Assembly (NCBI GenBank): GCA_003024785.1
Contig: PUQB01000043.1
Coordinates: forward strand, 682,001 to 746,000
Source of the DNA: Selaginella tamariscina
Taxonomy: Eukaryota; Streptophyta; Lycopodiopsida; Selaginellales; Selaginellaceae
Length of the DNA stretch: 64,000 nucleotides
Reading direction: 5' to 3'
Below, in pieces: positions 10,477 through 21,268 of the stretch. Under the pieces are notes generated by a model that was not told the origin of the DNA, did no database searches, and saw only the letters and a program-made list of their open reading frames with translations. The position numbers and the translations under genes were made by a program. Position 1 is the first letter of the stretch, and each line of letters opens with the position of its first letter.

Positions 10477-12746
10477 ATGATTCCAGCAGAGGAAACGCTA
10501 CAGGTTAATTCCCGTCCAAGATGGGTGCAAGGAAAGGTAGAGAACAGAGTTAAAGGAAAGAGTGTAATACTGGCTGCATTGAAAGAGTGCAGCAAGAAGC
10601 GCGACTTGGAAGCAGGGAAAGCATTGCATTCGGAAGCAGTCGAGGCTGGCTGTGACGCCCACGTATATGTTGCTACTGCTCTTGTCACCATGTACAGCAA
10701 GTGTGGTAGCATGCAGGACGCAAAGGCTGCATTCGATAAGATACCTCGTAAAGACGCCCCTCTTTGGAACAGTCTGCTTCTGGGATACGTGGAGAATGGG
10801 GAGAGCGTTCTAGCCATGGAGTTATTCACGAGCATGGACTGTGAGCCGAGCTCCGTCACGTTTCTAGCTGCACTCAAGGCGTGTGCGGACTCAGCAAAGC
10901 TGTTAGACACGGAGCTTTGTTTAGAGAACGGGATGGAGTTTCATAGACGAGCCGGAGAGCTTGGATTTGATACAGACCTGTTTGTGGCAAACACCTTGGT
11001 TCATATGTATAGCAACTGCAAGAACATGTTATGTGCACAGGCTGTTTTCGACAAGATGCTCCAGCGTGACTCTGTGTCGTGGAATAATCTCATTTTGGGA
11101 TATGTGGAGAATGGGGAAGGACTTGTCGCTCTGGAGATCTTCACGAGGATGGACCGTGAGCCGGACCGTGTAACTTTATTGCTGTACTGAAGGCATGTGC
11201 GGATTTGGCTAAGCAGTCCGACTGGCAGATTGGTTGGAGAAAGGCATGAGCATTCATAGACAAGCCAGGGAACGCGGACTGGATACGGATTTATTCGTGA
11301 CAAACACCTTGATAGACATGTATATTAAGTGCGGAAGCATGTTGCGTCTCGCGAATGTTTCAGCACAATGACACTCGTGACACTTGTCTCCTGGAACATC
11401 CTCTTCTGGGATACGTGGAGAATGGGGAAAGTGATGCTGCATTAGAGTTATTTAGAAGAATGGATTGTCAAAAAACTGCAATACGTTCGTTACACTACTC
11501 AAGGCATGTATAAACTTGGCTACTCAGAAGCCATCCGATAGAGAGCCTATTCTGAAACTGGGATGGCCATTCATGAACAATGTAAAGAACATGGATTTGA
11601 TACAGAGTTAATCCTGGTAAACACCTTGGTGGACATGTACAGCAGTTGTGGAAGTACAGATCATGCCCGAGCTGTGTTTGAGAATTGGAACAGTTCCATC
11701 ATGGGTTGCAAACGAAACTCTGCTGCAATAGTGTCTGCACTGAAGGCCTGCACAAACTTAGCTACTCAAAAGCAAGCAGAAAAACACATTTACTTGAAGA
11801 CAGGGATGGCTATTCATAGGCAGGCCACTGAGGCGGGCACATTCGTGTTGAACGCGCTGATAGACATGTATAGCAAGTGCGGAAGTATGACCCATGCGCA
11901 GTCCGTCTTCGACAGCATGAGTTACCGAGATGTTTTCTCCTGGACGAGTCTCGTATTAGGATACGTGGAAAATGGAGAAAGCTTTCTGGCTATGGACTTA
12001 TTTGTGAAGATGGACTGTGAGCCCGACTCTATTACATTCGTGGCTGCACTTAAGGCTTGTGGGAGTTCAGGAATAGTATCAGCTGGAAGAAATATACATC
12101 TACAGATATGCAAGCTTGGCATGGAAGGAGACCAAGTTGTAGCAAACAGCTTGGTGGATCTGTATGTCAAGTGTGGTAACATGGCTATGGCTGAGAGGGT
12201 CTTTGATGGGATGACGTTTTGGAATGTAGTGTCTTGGAACACATTACTTACGGGCTACAACTCAGTGGAGACAGTACTCGAGTTCTAAGTATGGTCGAGA
12301 ATATGCAAGAAACAGGTTTACAGATGGATGATGTTACATTTGTATTAGTTCTAACGTCTTGTAGTCAGGCTGGGATGGTGGAGGAAGGCAAACAGTACTT
12401 TAAATGCATCCCAAAGTATGGTATTACTCTGAATGTGGAACACTACCACTGTATGATTGACATGCTGGGGAGAGCGAACAGACTACAGGAAGCACTAGAC
12501 ATGATTGTAAGCATGCCTTTCAAGGACAAGAGTGTTGCGTGGACTACTTTGCTGGGAGCGTGTAGATCCACGAGTAACTTAGAAATTGGCAAGGTTGCGT
12601 TTGATTCATTGGTGGCTTGTAATGTGCATGATGCTGCTCCTGCTTACGTTTTGATGCGAGATATATACACTAAATTGGGTATATTGCAGGAGATTGATGG
12701 TTTAAATGAGTCTCTCAAGTGTGAACTGAACACCGTTCCACACTAA
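10477..12746 (+). CDS. PPR protein, PLS class with E domain (second paralogue), frame-disrupted
   Basis: Close paralogue of the PPR gene at 3814, same strand and same repeat style (LLLGYVENGES, MDCEPSSVTF, AALKACA). It opens with ATG at 10,477 and ILAALKECSKKRDLEAGKAL. Reading runs 10,477-11,190, then a stretch (11,190-11,560) where PPR motifs continue in several frames. Long open parts follow at 11,563-12,288 and 12,219-12,746. Conserved blocks persist throughout, including HYHCMIDMLGRANRLQEA and an E motif RDIYTKLGILQE, then a stop at 12,744. There is no DYW domain. At least four frame changes are needed, densest at 11,190-11,560, so this copy could be a true pseudogene even if the others are error-affected. 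Confidence 0.75.
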
Positions 12747-12896
12747 AGACGTGGGTACAAACGTATTGTGTGTGTACTTAAATAATATGATGGCATCTGC
12801 TAACTCTGTATAGAACTAGTTCATACTAATATAAGTTCAAAATGGTAATAATTCATTTAACTCATACAGTAAAACATACCTGCAGTATACAACCTG

Positions 12897-13937
12897 CTAG
12901 TTCAAGAGATCGTAATCGTCAAGCTTGTTGTTGTACTGCAGCACCTTTCTCTTGATCTTGGACGTGTCCACCCATGTGACAAAGTCCTCCATGTTTCTTG
13001 TCACAAGGAAAGCCGGGTCTGTGACCGTCTCTGGTCCTACTCTAATGTCTGTCGTAGCTAATTGTCAAGGAACCTTGAGTACACACAGACACATATTTAA
13101 AAGAGCAATATGTAAAAGGATACGTCCCTGCTCCACATATGTAACAGCATCCTTGACTGACTCAGCAAAGTGTAGCTTCACTAAAACCACTGATAACCTT
13201 CTTCTGCAAATGCAAATCAACATCCACTTCAGTAAATCCATACCAGATACACGGTTCTCAACACAAACGTATATGTGTCCCCCCCCAAAACACACACACA
13301 CATATAGATAGATAGATAGCAAACCATATATATATATATATACACCTGTGCACCCAACACTGCCCGATAGCTGATATTACTACTTTCATTCCACCAAGAT
13401 TATAAATCCCTCCCTCTACAGACACGCACATAAACACTAATACATGTAGAGTATATAGTTTTATATGTTTACGCGCGCGAACACACACAATGTACAAGTA
13501 CCTGCAGAATGCGGAGGCTGAAAGCTTATCACAAAGAGCTAAGCTTTTCTTGGTGGGAATGATGCCCATGTTGTATCTGCAGAAAGAACTTAAGAGAATA
13601 AGAAAGAACGAAAGAAAAAACTCACAATTTGTCCAGTAATTGATCAGTCATCTGTATACGAAATGGGTCCTTGGGATCGAGCTTCTTCAGAATGGTTGCG
13701 AGCTTGGTGATCATTCCCGTGAGCTTATTGTATCTGTTCAAAAGGAACGCATTCATCATGTATATGTACGCGCGTATATGTGTGGAGGGACTGAGAGGCT
13801 TACTGCTTGTAGTCGTCTCGACCAGTAATGTGGTAGAGGCGCATGACCTGAACCTCCCTGTCGCTCCTCTCCCGCTTCCATTGCAAGAAATTTACCTTCT
13901 TTAGCCGCCTCTGCTCATGGTACTTGAGCTTCCTCAT
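12897..13937 (-). CDS. IMP3: U3 snoRNP protein IMP3 (S4 domain)
   Basis: A small-subunit processome protein that binds U3 snoRNA and helps it pair with pre-rRNA in the nucleolus. Minus-strand exons: 13,804-13,937; 13,626-13,733; 13,502-13,576; 13,124-13,203; 12,897-13,048. They sum to 549 nt, exactly 183 codons with the stop, and need no frame correction. Motifs: start [50 protein letters not shown]4-like [20 protein letters not shown] and YVEQGHIRVGP; end [20 protein letters not shown]. The length of 182 aa matches the family. It is convergent with the PPR gene, leaving only about 150 bp between stops. Confidence 0.96.
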
Positions 13938-13945
13938 TCTTCTCT

Positions 13946-13990
13946 GTAAACCCTAAACCTATAAGGGAAATTTAGGGTTTAGGGTTTATA
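13946..13990 (-). promoter_or_regulatory. Telo-box array upstream of IMP3
   Basis: AAACCCTAAA and two copies of TTTAGGG (13,971-13,987) lie 10-50 bp upstream of the ATG, as in many plant ribosome-biogenesis genes. A TATATAAATA follows. Confidence 0.8.
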
Positions 13991-14171
13991 TAAATAATCT
14001 AGATAATAATTAATCTACATACGCTTTTAACTTTTAATAATAATTTGCTACACAAGCACAAATAAAATTAAGGAAAAAAAGAGGATAACAATGTATAGTT
14101 ACCAGTTTATTACAAGGTTGTGGTAAACCTAGTTATGCTTATTTAAATATATATAGAAGGTTACAGAAATA

Positions 14172-14456
14172 TTATACAGTTCCATACTTAGTGTCTGTTG
14201 TTCTTGGCCTAGTGCTACTGCGAGCTGCACCGTCCGAGTTTGGTACGTCCTCTGCAGGTCGATACCCATCTGAACGAGCTCGTCCACTTGCCTATAGTAA
14301 TAAGATAGTAAACTATAATCTCATTTTCTGAAGCTTAAAACACACACACACACACAACATATCTACATATCTTACAGAATCAAAGTAGTGTGTAAAAGTC
14401 GTCACTCCTGGAAGTGCCTCAACACCATACTGATATCCAGGAGAAAACTCGTCAGT

Positions 14457-14496
<40 letters not shown>

Positions 14497-16595
14497 GTAC
14501 CTTGTGCTCAACTCGAGTATTATAGCAGTAGCCAACACAACAACAGCAACTCACTGAGATAAGAATGCTGACAAAAGAAGAATCAGTTAAAATATAAATG
14601 TGCTCAAAACTTAAAGCTGTTAGCCTGTTAGGACTTCACACACACACACACACACTCAACTGTATACATGTGTATACTTACACAAGACAAATAACTCCGA
14701 AAGTTGCCCAGCCACTAGAGCCACCCTTGCCGTATTTTTGTTTGTGTTCTGCCATTCACGACCTCAGTACAAATATAAACCTGTGGAGTTTACGTAACAC
14801 ACACACACAGTTACCACATTCTTTTCCCAAATTGAAGATAATCGGATCAAAGCCTTCTGCTGGAACAGTGACAGTGACAAGGTAAGGACCCCCAGTGGAT
14901 TTCTCACCTGAAGGCAAGGAATAAATCAAACACAAGAGTATTATAATAAACAATAACAGTATACAATATAGAATATTAAATACATATCACTCCTTGACGT
15001 ACACTGCCATTCCACTCCTAACACTGTGGAGATTCTGTTGTTGGAGGTTCTCCATTTGCAGCAGATTCACTAAGTTTAACCTTTAACCCCTTATTGGGTT
15101 TCACCTGATAAAACGATTATTATACAATAGTTACGTGGTACGATTAACTTATATAATTGATATATTGGTAGTAAGATTAAGATCATAATATATGAACTTT
15201 GTATACTCACTGTGAATGATGGCTTCTTAACAAGTTTCGAGAAACTAGCGGGTGCTGTAAAGTAAAGTGATACGGCTCTCTGCTCCGTTGCGAAACTGAG
15301 AACAACAATGTGATTAGCATAGTATACACTACTCGACTGTCAAGTATATTAAAACCTGTAATCTTCGTGAAATTTATCGTAGCCCCATTGGGTGATGCCA
15401 TTATCCACCTGTTATCAAAAATAATAAGTTTAATGCGCTTTTGATATATGGTCTTTAATCAGAACTAACATGGTTTACTCCACTTTAATATGTGTCTTCC
15501 AAACGCATTTTGGTATCATGCATGCACACATACACATGTATACGCATACATACATCCTACGTAAGATACTTATCTAGGACGTACTTTCCTTTCCGCGTGG
15601 AGTGAAACCCACTGTGAAACCTTTAAGGACACGAGGACCTGCTTGGACGCATTTCACAGCAAGTATAATGTCTGTCCTGCAGGTTTACAAACATAAAAAA
15701 CATCTTCATAATAATAGATGAACTATCAGAAGTTATACTTACCTACAAGTTGAAGGATTTGTAGTCGCGTTGCAAATACATCCAAACTTATCTAAAAACG
15801 TTAAAGCACGCCATAAGAAAATTATATATATGTACAGGGAAAACTGTGTGTGTCTACCTGTGCATGACGAGCTGCCACTACAGCTTCCGCAAATTATAGA
15901 CACCTGAAAACAACGAGTTTATATATCTTAATTTTTAAGTGCATAACAAACCTGTGAATCTCGACCAGACATATCATGTGTGTTTTGACAACCGTGCAAA
16001 TCACCTTGGTCGTATTGCTGCGTAATTTGTAAAATGTGTAATGTATACACACACATTATGTATATTTGTAAATATATAGCTTACTTGATGAAAGTGTAAA
16101 CTCTCACTTGAGGAGAAAAGGACAGGCTCGAATCGACCATAGTTTGTGTATCCCTGCAAAACAGTATATGAGGACAATATACACCCATTGTTTAATTTGT
16201 TTTATGATAAGATTTATCTTTATATACATAAGTACAAACAACCTCATTAGCTCTCAGTTGGACATCTTTACAAAATCGCAACACAAGATCTCCACTCTGT
16301 ATATAACAATAACAATGGTTAACAATCATCAAACATAAATACTACTATTATACCTCAATGGTGTGTTCAAACTCGTGACCAATCCATTCTGTCTAAACAA
16401 ACCTCGTTAAGAATGCAATGTGAAGTAAATATAATATACTATAATGTGAAGTAAATATGACATAAATCAAGGATACAAAATCATGGAGCCGATAATCACT
16501 ATCCAACGCATAGCAATTCGATCTCGGAGGCGAGAATGCGATCGCCGGAGCAGCAAAAAAGCCAGAAACAACACACAACACAATGTCGGATCCAT
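14172..16595 (-). CDS. MRH-domain / ATG27-like type I membrane protein
   Basis: A multi-exon plant homologue of ATG27/cation-dependent mannose-6-phosphate-receptor-like sorting proteins, expected in the Golgi/endosome system. The ATG at 16,595 opens a signal peptide (MDPTLCCVLFLAFLLL). Readable exons downward: GHEFEHTIE (about 16,390-16,355), SGDLVLRFCKDVQL (about 16,300-16,247), a GRFEPVLF exon (about 16,155-16,083), a Cys-rich VSIICGSCSG exon, GCICNATTNPSTC, VKCVQAGPRVLKGFTVGF (about 15,660-15,595), FATEQRAVSLYFTAP, KPNKGLKVKLSESAANGEPP, and YLVTVTVPAEGFDPIIF. A transmembrane stretch ends in YNTRVEHK, followed by VEALPGVTT, then a polar tail ending TDTKYGTV. Frame changes occur near 16,545 and near 15,030, each about one missing base. 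Divergent from UBC2. Confidence 0.8.
14458..14494. repeat. (AG)n microsatellite in ATG27-like intron
   Basis: About 17 AG units. Other CA runs lie at 14,341-14,356, 14,638-14,655 and 14,800-14,808 in the same gene. Confidence 0.9.
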
Positions 16596-16835
16596 AAGAA
16601 CCCTAAACCATGACAAGAGCCCTAAACAGAGTATTAGGGTTTCAATCCATCCGACGACTGGGGCTGGTCCACGCGGCGCATATAGCCGTCATCTGGAATC
16701 TCATTATTTATTAGGTTAAAACCTATTCTGTGGAGGAAGAAGCAGGGCGATGGCTGGGCGCCTCTTGTTCTGATTGCTGATGTTCCTGTCCGGCGTCCAG
16801 ATCTAGCCTCGCACAGGGATCAACGTTCTCAGTCG
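16596..16835. promoter_or_regulatory. Bidirectional promoter of ATG27-like and UBC2 genes
   Basis: Only 240 bp separate the two divergent ATGs. ACCCTAAA (about 16,600-16,607), CCCTAAAC (about 16,619) and TTAGGGTTT (about 16,634-16,642) are telo-box motifs placed close to the ATG27-like side. Confidence 0.7.
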
Positions 16836-18017
16836 ATGTCTACGCCGGCGAGGAAGCGGCTCATGAGAGATTTCAAGCGCCTGCAGCATGATCCGCCCGC
16901 GGGAATCAGTGGCGCGCCGCAGGACAACAATATCATGCTCTGGAATGCTGTGATCTTCGGGTATGGAGAGAGAGAGGGAGAGTTTTTTGAAAATCTGACT
17001 TGGGTTTTGCCCCTTTTATGCAGGCCAGATGATACACCATGGGATGGAGGTAATTTAGTATTTTAAGTTACAAAGACCATGAAAAAATGATACCCATTAC
17101 AGGTACGTTCAAGCTTACTTTGCAATTCACAGAGGATTACCCAAACAAGCCGCCGACAGTTCGATTTGTCTCCAAGATGTTCCATCCCAACAGTAAGTTA
17201 TATATATAATATATAATATATATATATATTATATATATATATATATATATTATATTTATTATTTATATTTATTTTTTATGATGCTTATAAACGGAAATGT
17301 TTTGCAGTTTATGCAGATGGAAGCATTTGTCTTGATATTCTCCAAAACCAGTGGAGTCCAATTTATGATGTAGCAGCCATACTTACATCAATCCAGGTAT
17401 GTTAATTAATCCAATAGACTCCTTGAGGTCCTCTACTTTAAATAAAGTATGGTACATGCTTTAGATATTATACACCTAAAGAATATGTGTAGTGTGTTTG
17501 CTTGTGTATGATGCAAGTTATAGAGGATCCATTATATTGATTCTGTCCAGATTCCTATCCGCAGGCTTAATAGTATTATACTGTTCCTAAAGTACTACTA
17601 GTATTATACTGTTCCTAAAATATTACATATTTGTTTTTTTGTTGGTCTCAAAAGCAATACATTTTTGTTTTTTGTTTTTTACTTGTTGATGCATTTTTTG
17701 TTTCTTAACCCATATGACGCTCCCCCAACGCCGCCGTTGCTCTCTCTGTTCTCTAATGGGAGACGTGAGCAGGTTTAACACTATCACTGAACATTATTAT
17801 GTATTCTTGTTATGTATTTGGTAAATTTAGTATATACGGAAAGCCTGTGTATTGATGGGTGTGTATGATTTTTGTGTGGGTTTTGCAGTCTTTGTTGTGT
17901 GATCCAAATCCGAATTCACCAGCAAACTCAGAGGCAGCGCGGATGTACAACGAGAACAGGAGAGAGTATAACAAGAGGGTGAGGGAGATTGTAGAGCAGA
18001 GCTGGACAGCTGAATGA
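16836..18017 (+). CDS. UBC2: Ubiquitin-conjugating enzyme E2, RAD6 type
   Basis: An E2 enzyme that carries ubiquitin as a thioester and, with RAD18- or BRE1-type E3 ligases, modifies PCNA and histone H2B. Exons: 16,836-16,960; 17,024-17,049; 17,103-17,192; 17,308-17,396; 17,889-18,017. They sum to 459 nt, that is 152 aa plus stop, the exact RAD6 length, with no frame correction. Motifs: start [36 protein letters not shown], then [11 protein letters not shown] with the catalytic Cys; [18 protein letters not shown]; end [17 protein letters not shown] and EQSWTAE. There is no acidic yeast-type tail, as in plants and animals. It is in the RAD6 clade; UBC1, 2 or 3 cannot be told apart here. Confidence 0.96.
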
Positions 18018-18249
18018 ACATATTTGCACGGGGATTCTCTGCGACTTCTATATAAAAAAGTAGTTTGTCTCCTGTGTACCATGGTAAGAGAAGGTTTACT
18101 TTTCTTTTTAACTTTAAAAAACAACAAAAAACCACTGCAAAACTTCTTGTATTACTCTTCTCTAGATTTCAATATGTATATTGCATTGCCTGTTAGTTTA
18201 AATATGTTTTATGTCATATTATCTAAAGACATTTACTCTTTCTAACAGC

Positions 18250-19000
18250 TAAAACATTATAGTCGTCATTAAATTTAAATTTATGTAATATCAGAAAGCA
18301 AAATAATATTTCGTCTGTATTAAAATGGATTTTCTTTTTTGAGAAATGAAAATAAAATATATACTTGAAAGTAAAGAAACTCGGCATATGAATATATATA
18401 GTATATAGTATTATTAATTGGATGATTAAAAATTCTAAACTTTATTTAGAAAATAATAATAAGTGTGTAAGGTAACCTACGTATTTACCGTAGTTACCGT
18501 GCTATTTTTAAAATATAGTTTAACTGAAAGATTTAAATTTTATTTATGTTTAAATAAATATGCAAAATAATTTTTAATATAAATGTGCATATGTGTGATT
18601 TGTTATTTATAACAACCAATGTTAAAACCCAACTGTTGTAAGTTTTGTGTTGTAAGTTTTGTTTAGAAAAAATAATAATCATACGAGATCAAAATATTTT
18701 AATAACATTCAAAGTACTATATATAAATCACACACACACACATATATATATATATATAAACGTTATATGAAATATTTAACTAAATTAAAACTGCAAACAT
18801 GCATATTAACTAATTAATATAAACTGTAACATAAGGACGTTCAATCCGTTGTTGGGTGTGGTATGAGGTTGGACACACTGAAATATTTATATTAATTTAA
18901 GATCGAATTGAGATACCTGAGTTACATAAATATATTTCAAATATATTATTTTAATATGCTTAGTCTACATTAGAACTCTTCTCCCTATATTTAGTGTTTG
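18250..19000. other. AT-rich intergenic DNA
   Basis: Follows the UBC2 3' UTR. It holds a CA/TA microsatellite at about 18,729-18,758. No gene or element recognised. Confidence 0.4.
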
Positions 19001-19229
19001 CTCATCTAAATTAACCACAATCATTCCATTCTTCATGTACACCTTGTTGTTATTGGACTATCCATATTGGGGACTCACGAACTTGTCATTTAGGAGCACT
19101 TTGAAACATTCTAGTGGGAGCTTCACATCTCTTTCCCCCATGGCCTCCTCCTCAAAACTTAAAAAAAATACATGTGCACATGAGTAAATTTTAGACTCAC
19201 AAAAAAGTAAGAATAACACAAGATTAGTA

Positions 19230-21268
19230 CCTAAGGTGTGCCTTCATGAACATCATTTCTATTTGTCCGATTCAAATCTATAACACTAAGTATTAGCAGA
19301 TGAACCATACTTATAAATGTCATCATATATATGCCCTCTTCCAAAAGCATGCATAAGAATTGATTGAGGAGCACTAAATAATTGAAACCAAAGAATTTCA
19401 ACCATGCTACAGTACTCGTGCATAAGGTCCAATGTCTCCACGGTCCATCCAAAGCTTCTCCAATCGAAAATAACCCTCATTAACTTAGTAAGCAAGTAAG
19501 ATAACCAAAAGTGTTATGTGTCAAGAAGTTCGTCCAAGATGTATGTGTGGTATCATTGAATGTAATGTTGGTGTTCATGTGCTTTCTAGAAGCCCAAACG
19601 TGTAAGCGGATGGTTAGGTTGACAACCCTTTTTCATACAACTTGTGTTGTGGTTCAACAAAGAAGTCATTTGTGATGTCACAGTGCTTGAATGACCCCTA
19701 TCCTAAATTGCAAAGAATGTGTTCTCATTGAACACTTTCAAAACATTTAAGCACCAAAGGTGCATCATATCAAATGTTGATACATCTAGCAAGTTTAACC
19801 TAGTAATCACATTGAAAGCAAAGTAAAAAGTGGCTTACTAAATGAGAAATTGACTATTGCATACCTATAAATGTTGAATAGCCGATGGAGGCGGGTTTCT
19901 TTGCGTACTCCACTATCCCATTGTAACTTTTGCTTGTGAGATGCATTCGTGGTAATTCAAGCTCTGATATGGATGCATAAATCTCATTAAGGCTTCTTTC
20001 TTTCATGGGCTTCATTGAGTTGCGCAAAATATCATTGTGTTTCCCATAGGAGTTTTGCATTTCCTACAAGAAGATTTCCCACCTAGTATAAATAGTTAAA
20101 GGCATCCGTAAGTTGCTCAAGTAAGCAAACCACAAACATTAGAAATCTAAATACTTGCAAATAGTTTCAACAACTCGCACTGGGTTAGATGATCAACCGA
20201 AATGACAAGAACCAAAACTCTTTGTTTGAATTTTATGGGCAGACCACCATATTCTTGCAGATGAAGTGCATACTCCACTTCCACACCCTCGACAAACAAC
20301 TTGATCAACTCCTTCACAAGTAGGTCGAGGAATGCATCTAGATTGTCTATTCCAGCTTCGAATTCAAACATGATTGGTAGAGTCATGGTTGTTGCTAAAG
20401 TGCCCTTCAGCCTAGGATTCCAAACCTTCACATTCATTGCTCCAAAACTTCTTTGTTTAGTTCTTGCAAACTGAAAGCCATCCCAATGTAGTTGCATCAC
20501 TAGGTTCCGTGGATCTCCTATAAGCAACCAATGTGCTACCTAAAAGCTAGATAGATAATGTGGGCATCGAATGTTGTACATACCCTTGCCATCAGTTGAA
20601 GAGATTGCATGCAAGCATCTGTGACTGGCCACATGCGGATTTGTTCTTCACAAGATGGACATTGAATCGGTAATTCGTATTGTTGACCTGGGTCAAAGAA
20701 AGCTTGGTATTGCCTCCAAATACTTCCCTCCCAAATTTTGATATTCTAGGCGGTGCTTCAAAAAACAACCCTACCTCTCCATGCATCTCTTGCTCTCCAT
20801 GGACGGAGATCCTCCCAGTAGATAGATTTTACCTTCGATCTAAGGCGCAAACGTGATGCTATGGGGATGTAGTAGCAGGAGACTACACTGGTGATTCCCA
20901 CTCCACAAAATGTACACTCCTTGCAAACTGCACAACTTAGTCTTGGAACCCTAATTCGTTGCAAATAGTAAAGTAAAACTCAACAACACCAGTTTTTCAC
21001 TTACCTGCACTCCAATGATCAAGTCTATCTCCAAAAGTGTAAGCTAGCAAAAGTGTAAGCTGGCATGTTCTTGTGACAACACAGTGCATGTCTCATTGGC
21101 TTCGGCATTCCTAGATTGAGAAGCAAATGATCCAATGATCTGGAAGAGCAAGGCACCTTCAATTCCCCCAATCTACCACTCCATGAAGAACAAAATACTT
21201 GGCTTACTTCCCCTATCCCAAATAGAGCATATAGAATCTTAGACCGCAACACTTCTGAGACGTGACCA
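19230..21268 (-). pseudogene. Degenerate DNA-transposon-like coding relic
   Basis: Minus-strand fragments in several frames. The clearest is 20,527-20,147: LMLIGDPRNLVMQLHWDGFQ, then a segment NLDAFLDLLVKELIKLFVEG. The order of a short LHxDGF block, an NL..FL..LV.EL stretch and EGV resembles tnp2-type (CACTA) transposases, but this is only a layout match. Further pieces at 21,282-21,025, 20,786-20,592, 20,060-19,854 and 19,495-19,231 are unrecognised. The relic ends exactly where the Ty3 half-element F starts. A coherent fragment of about 370 bp at 43,560-43,928 is its predicted former neighbour before the inversion. Confidence 0.4.
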
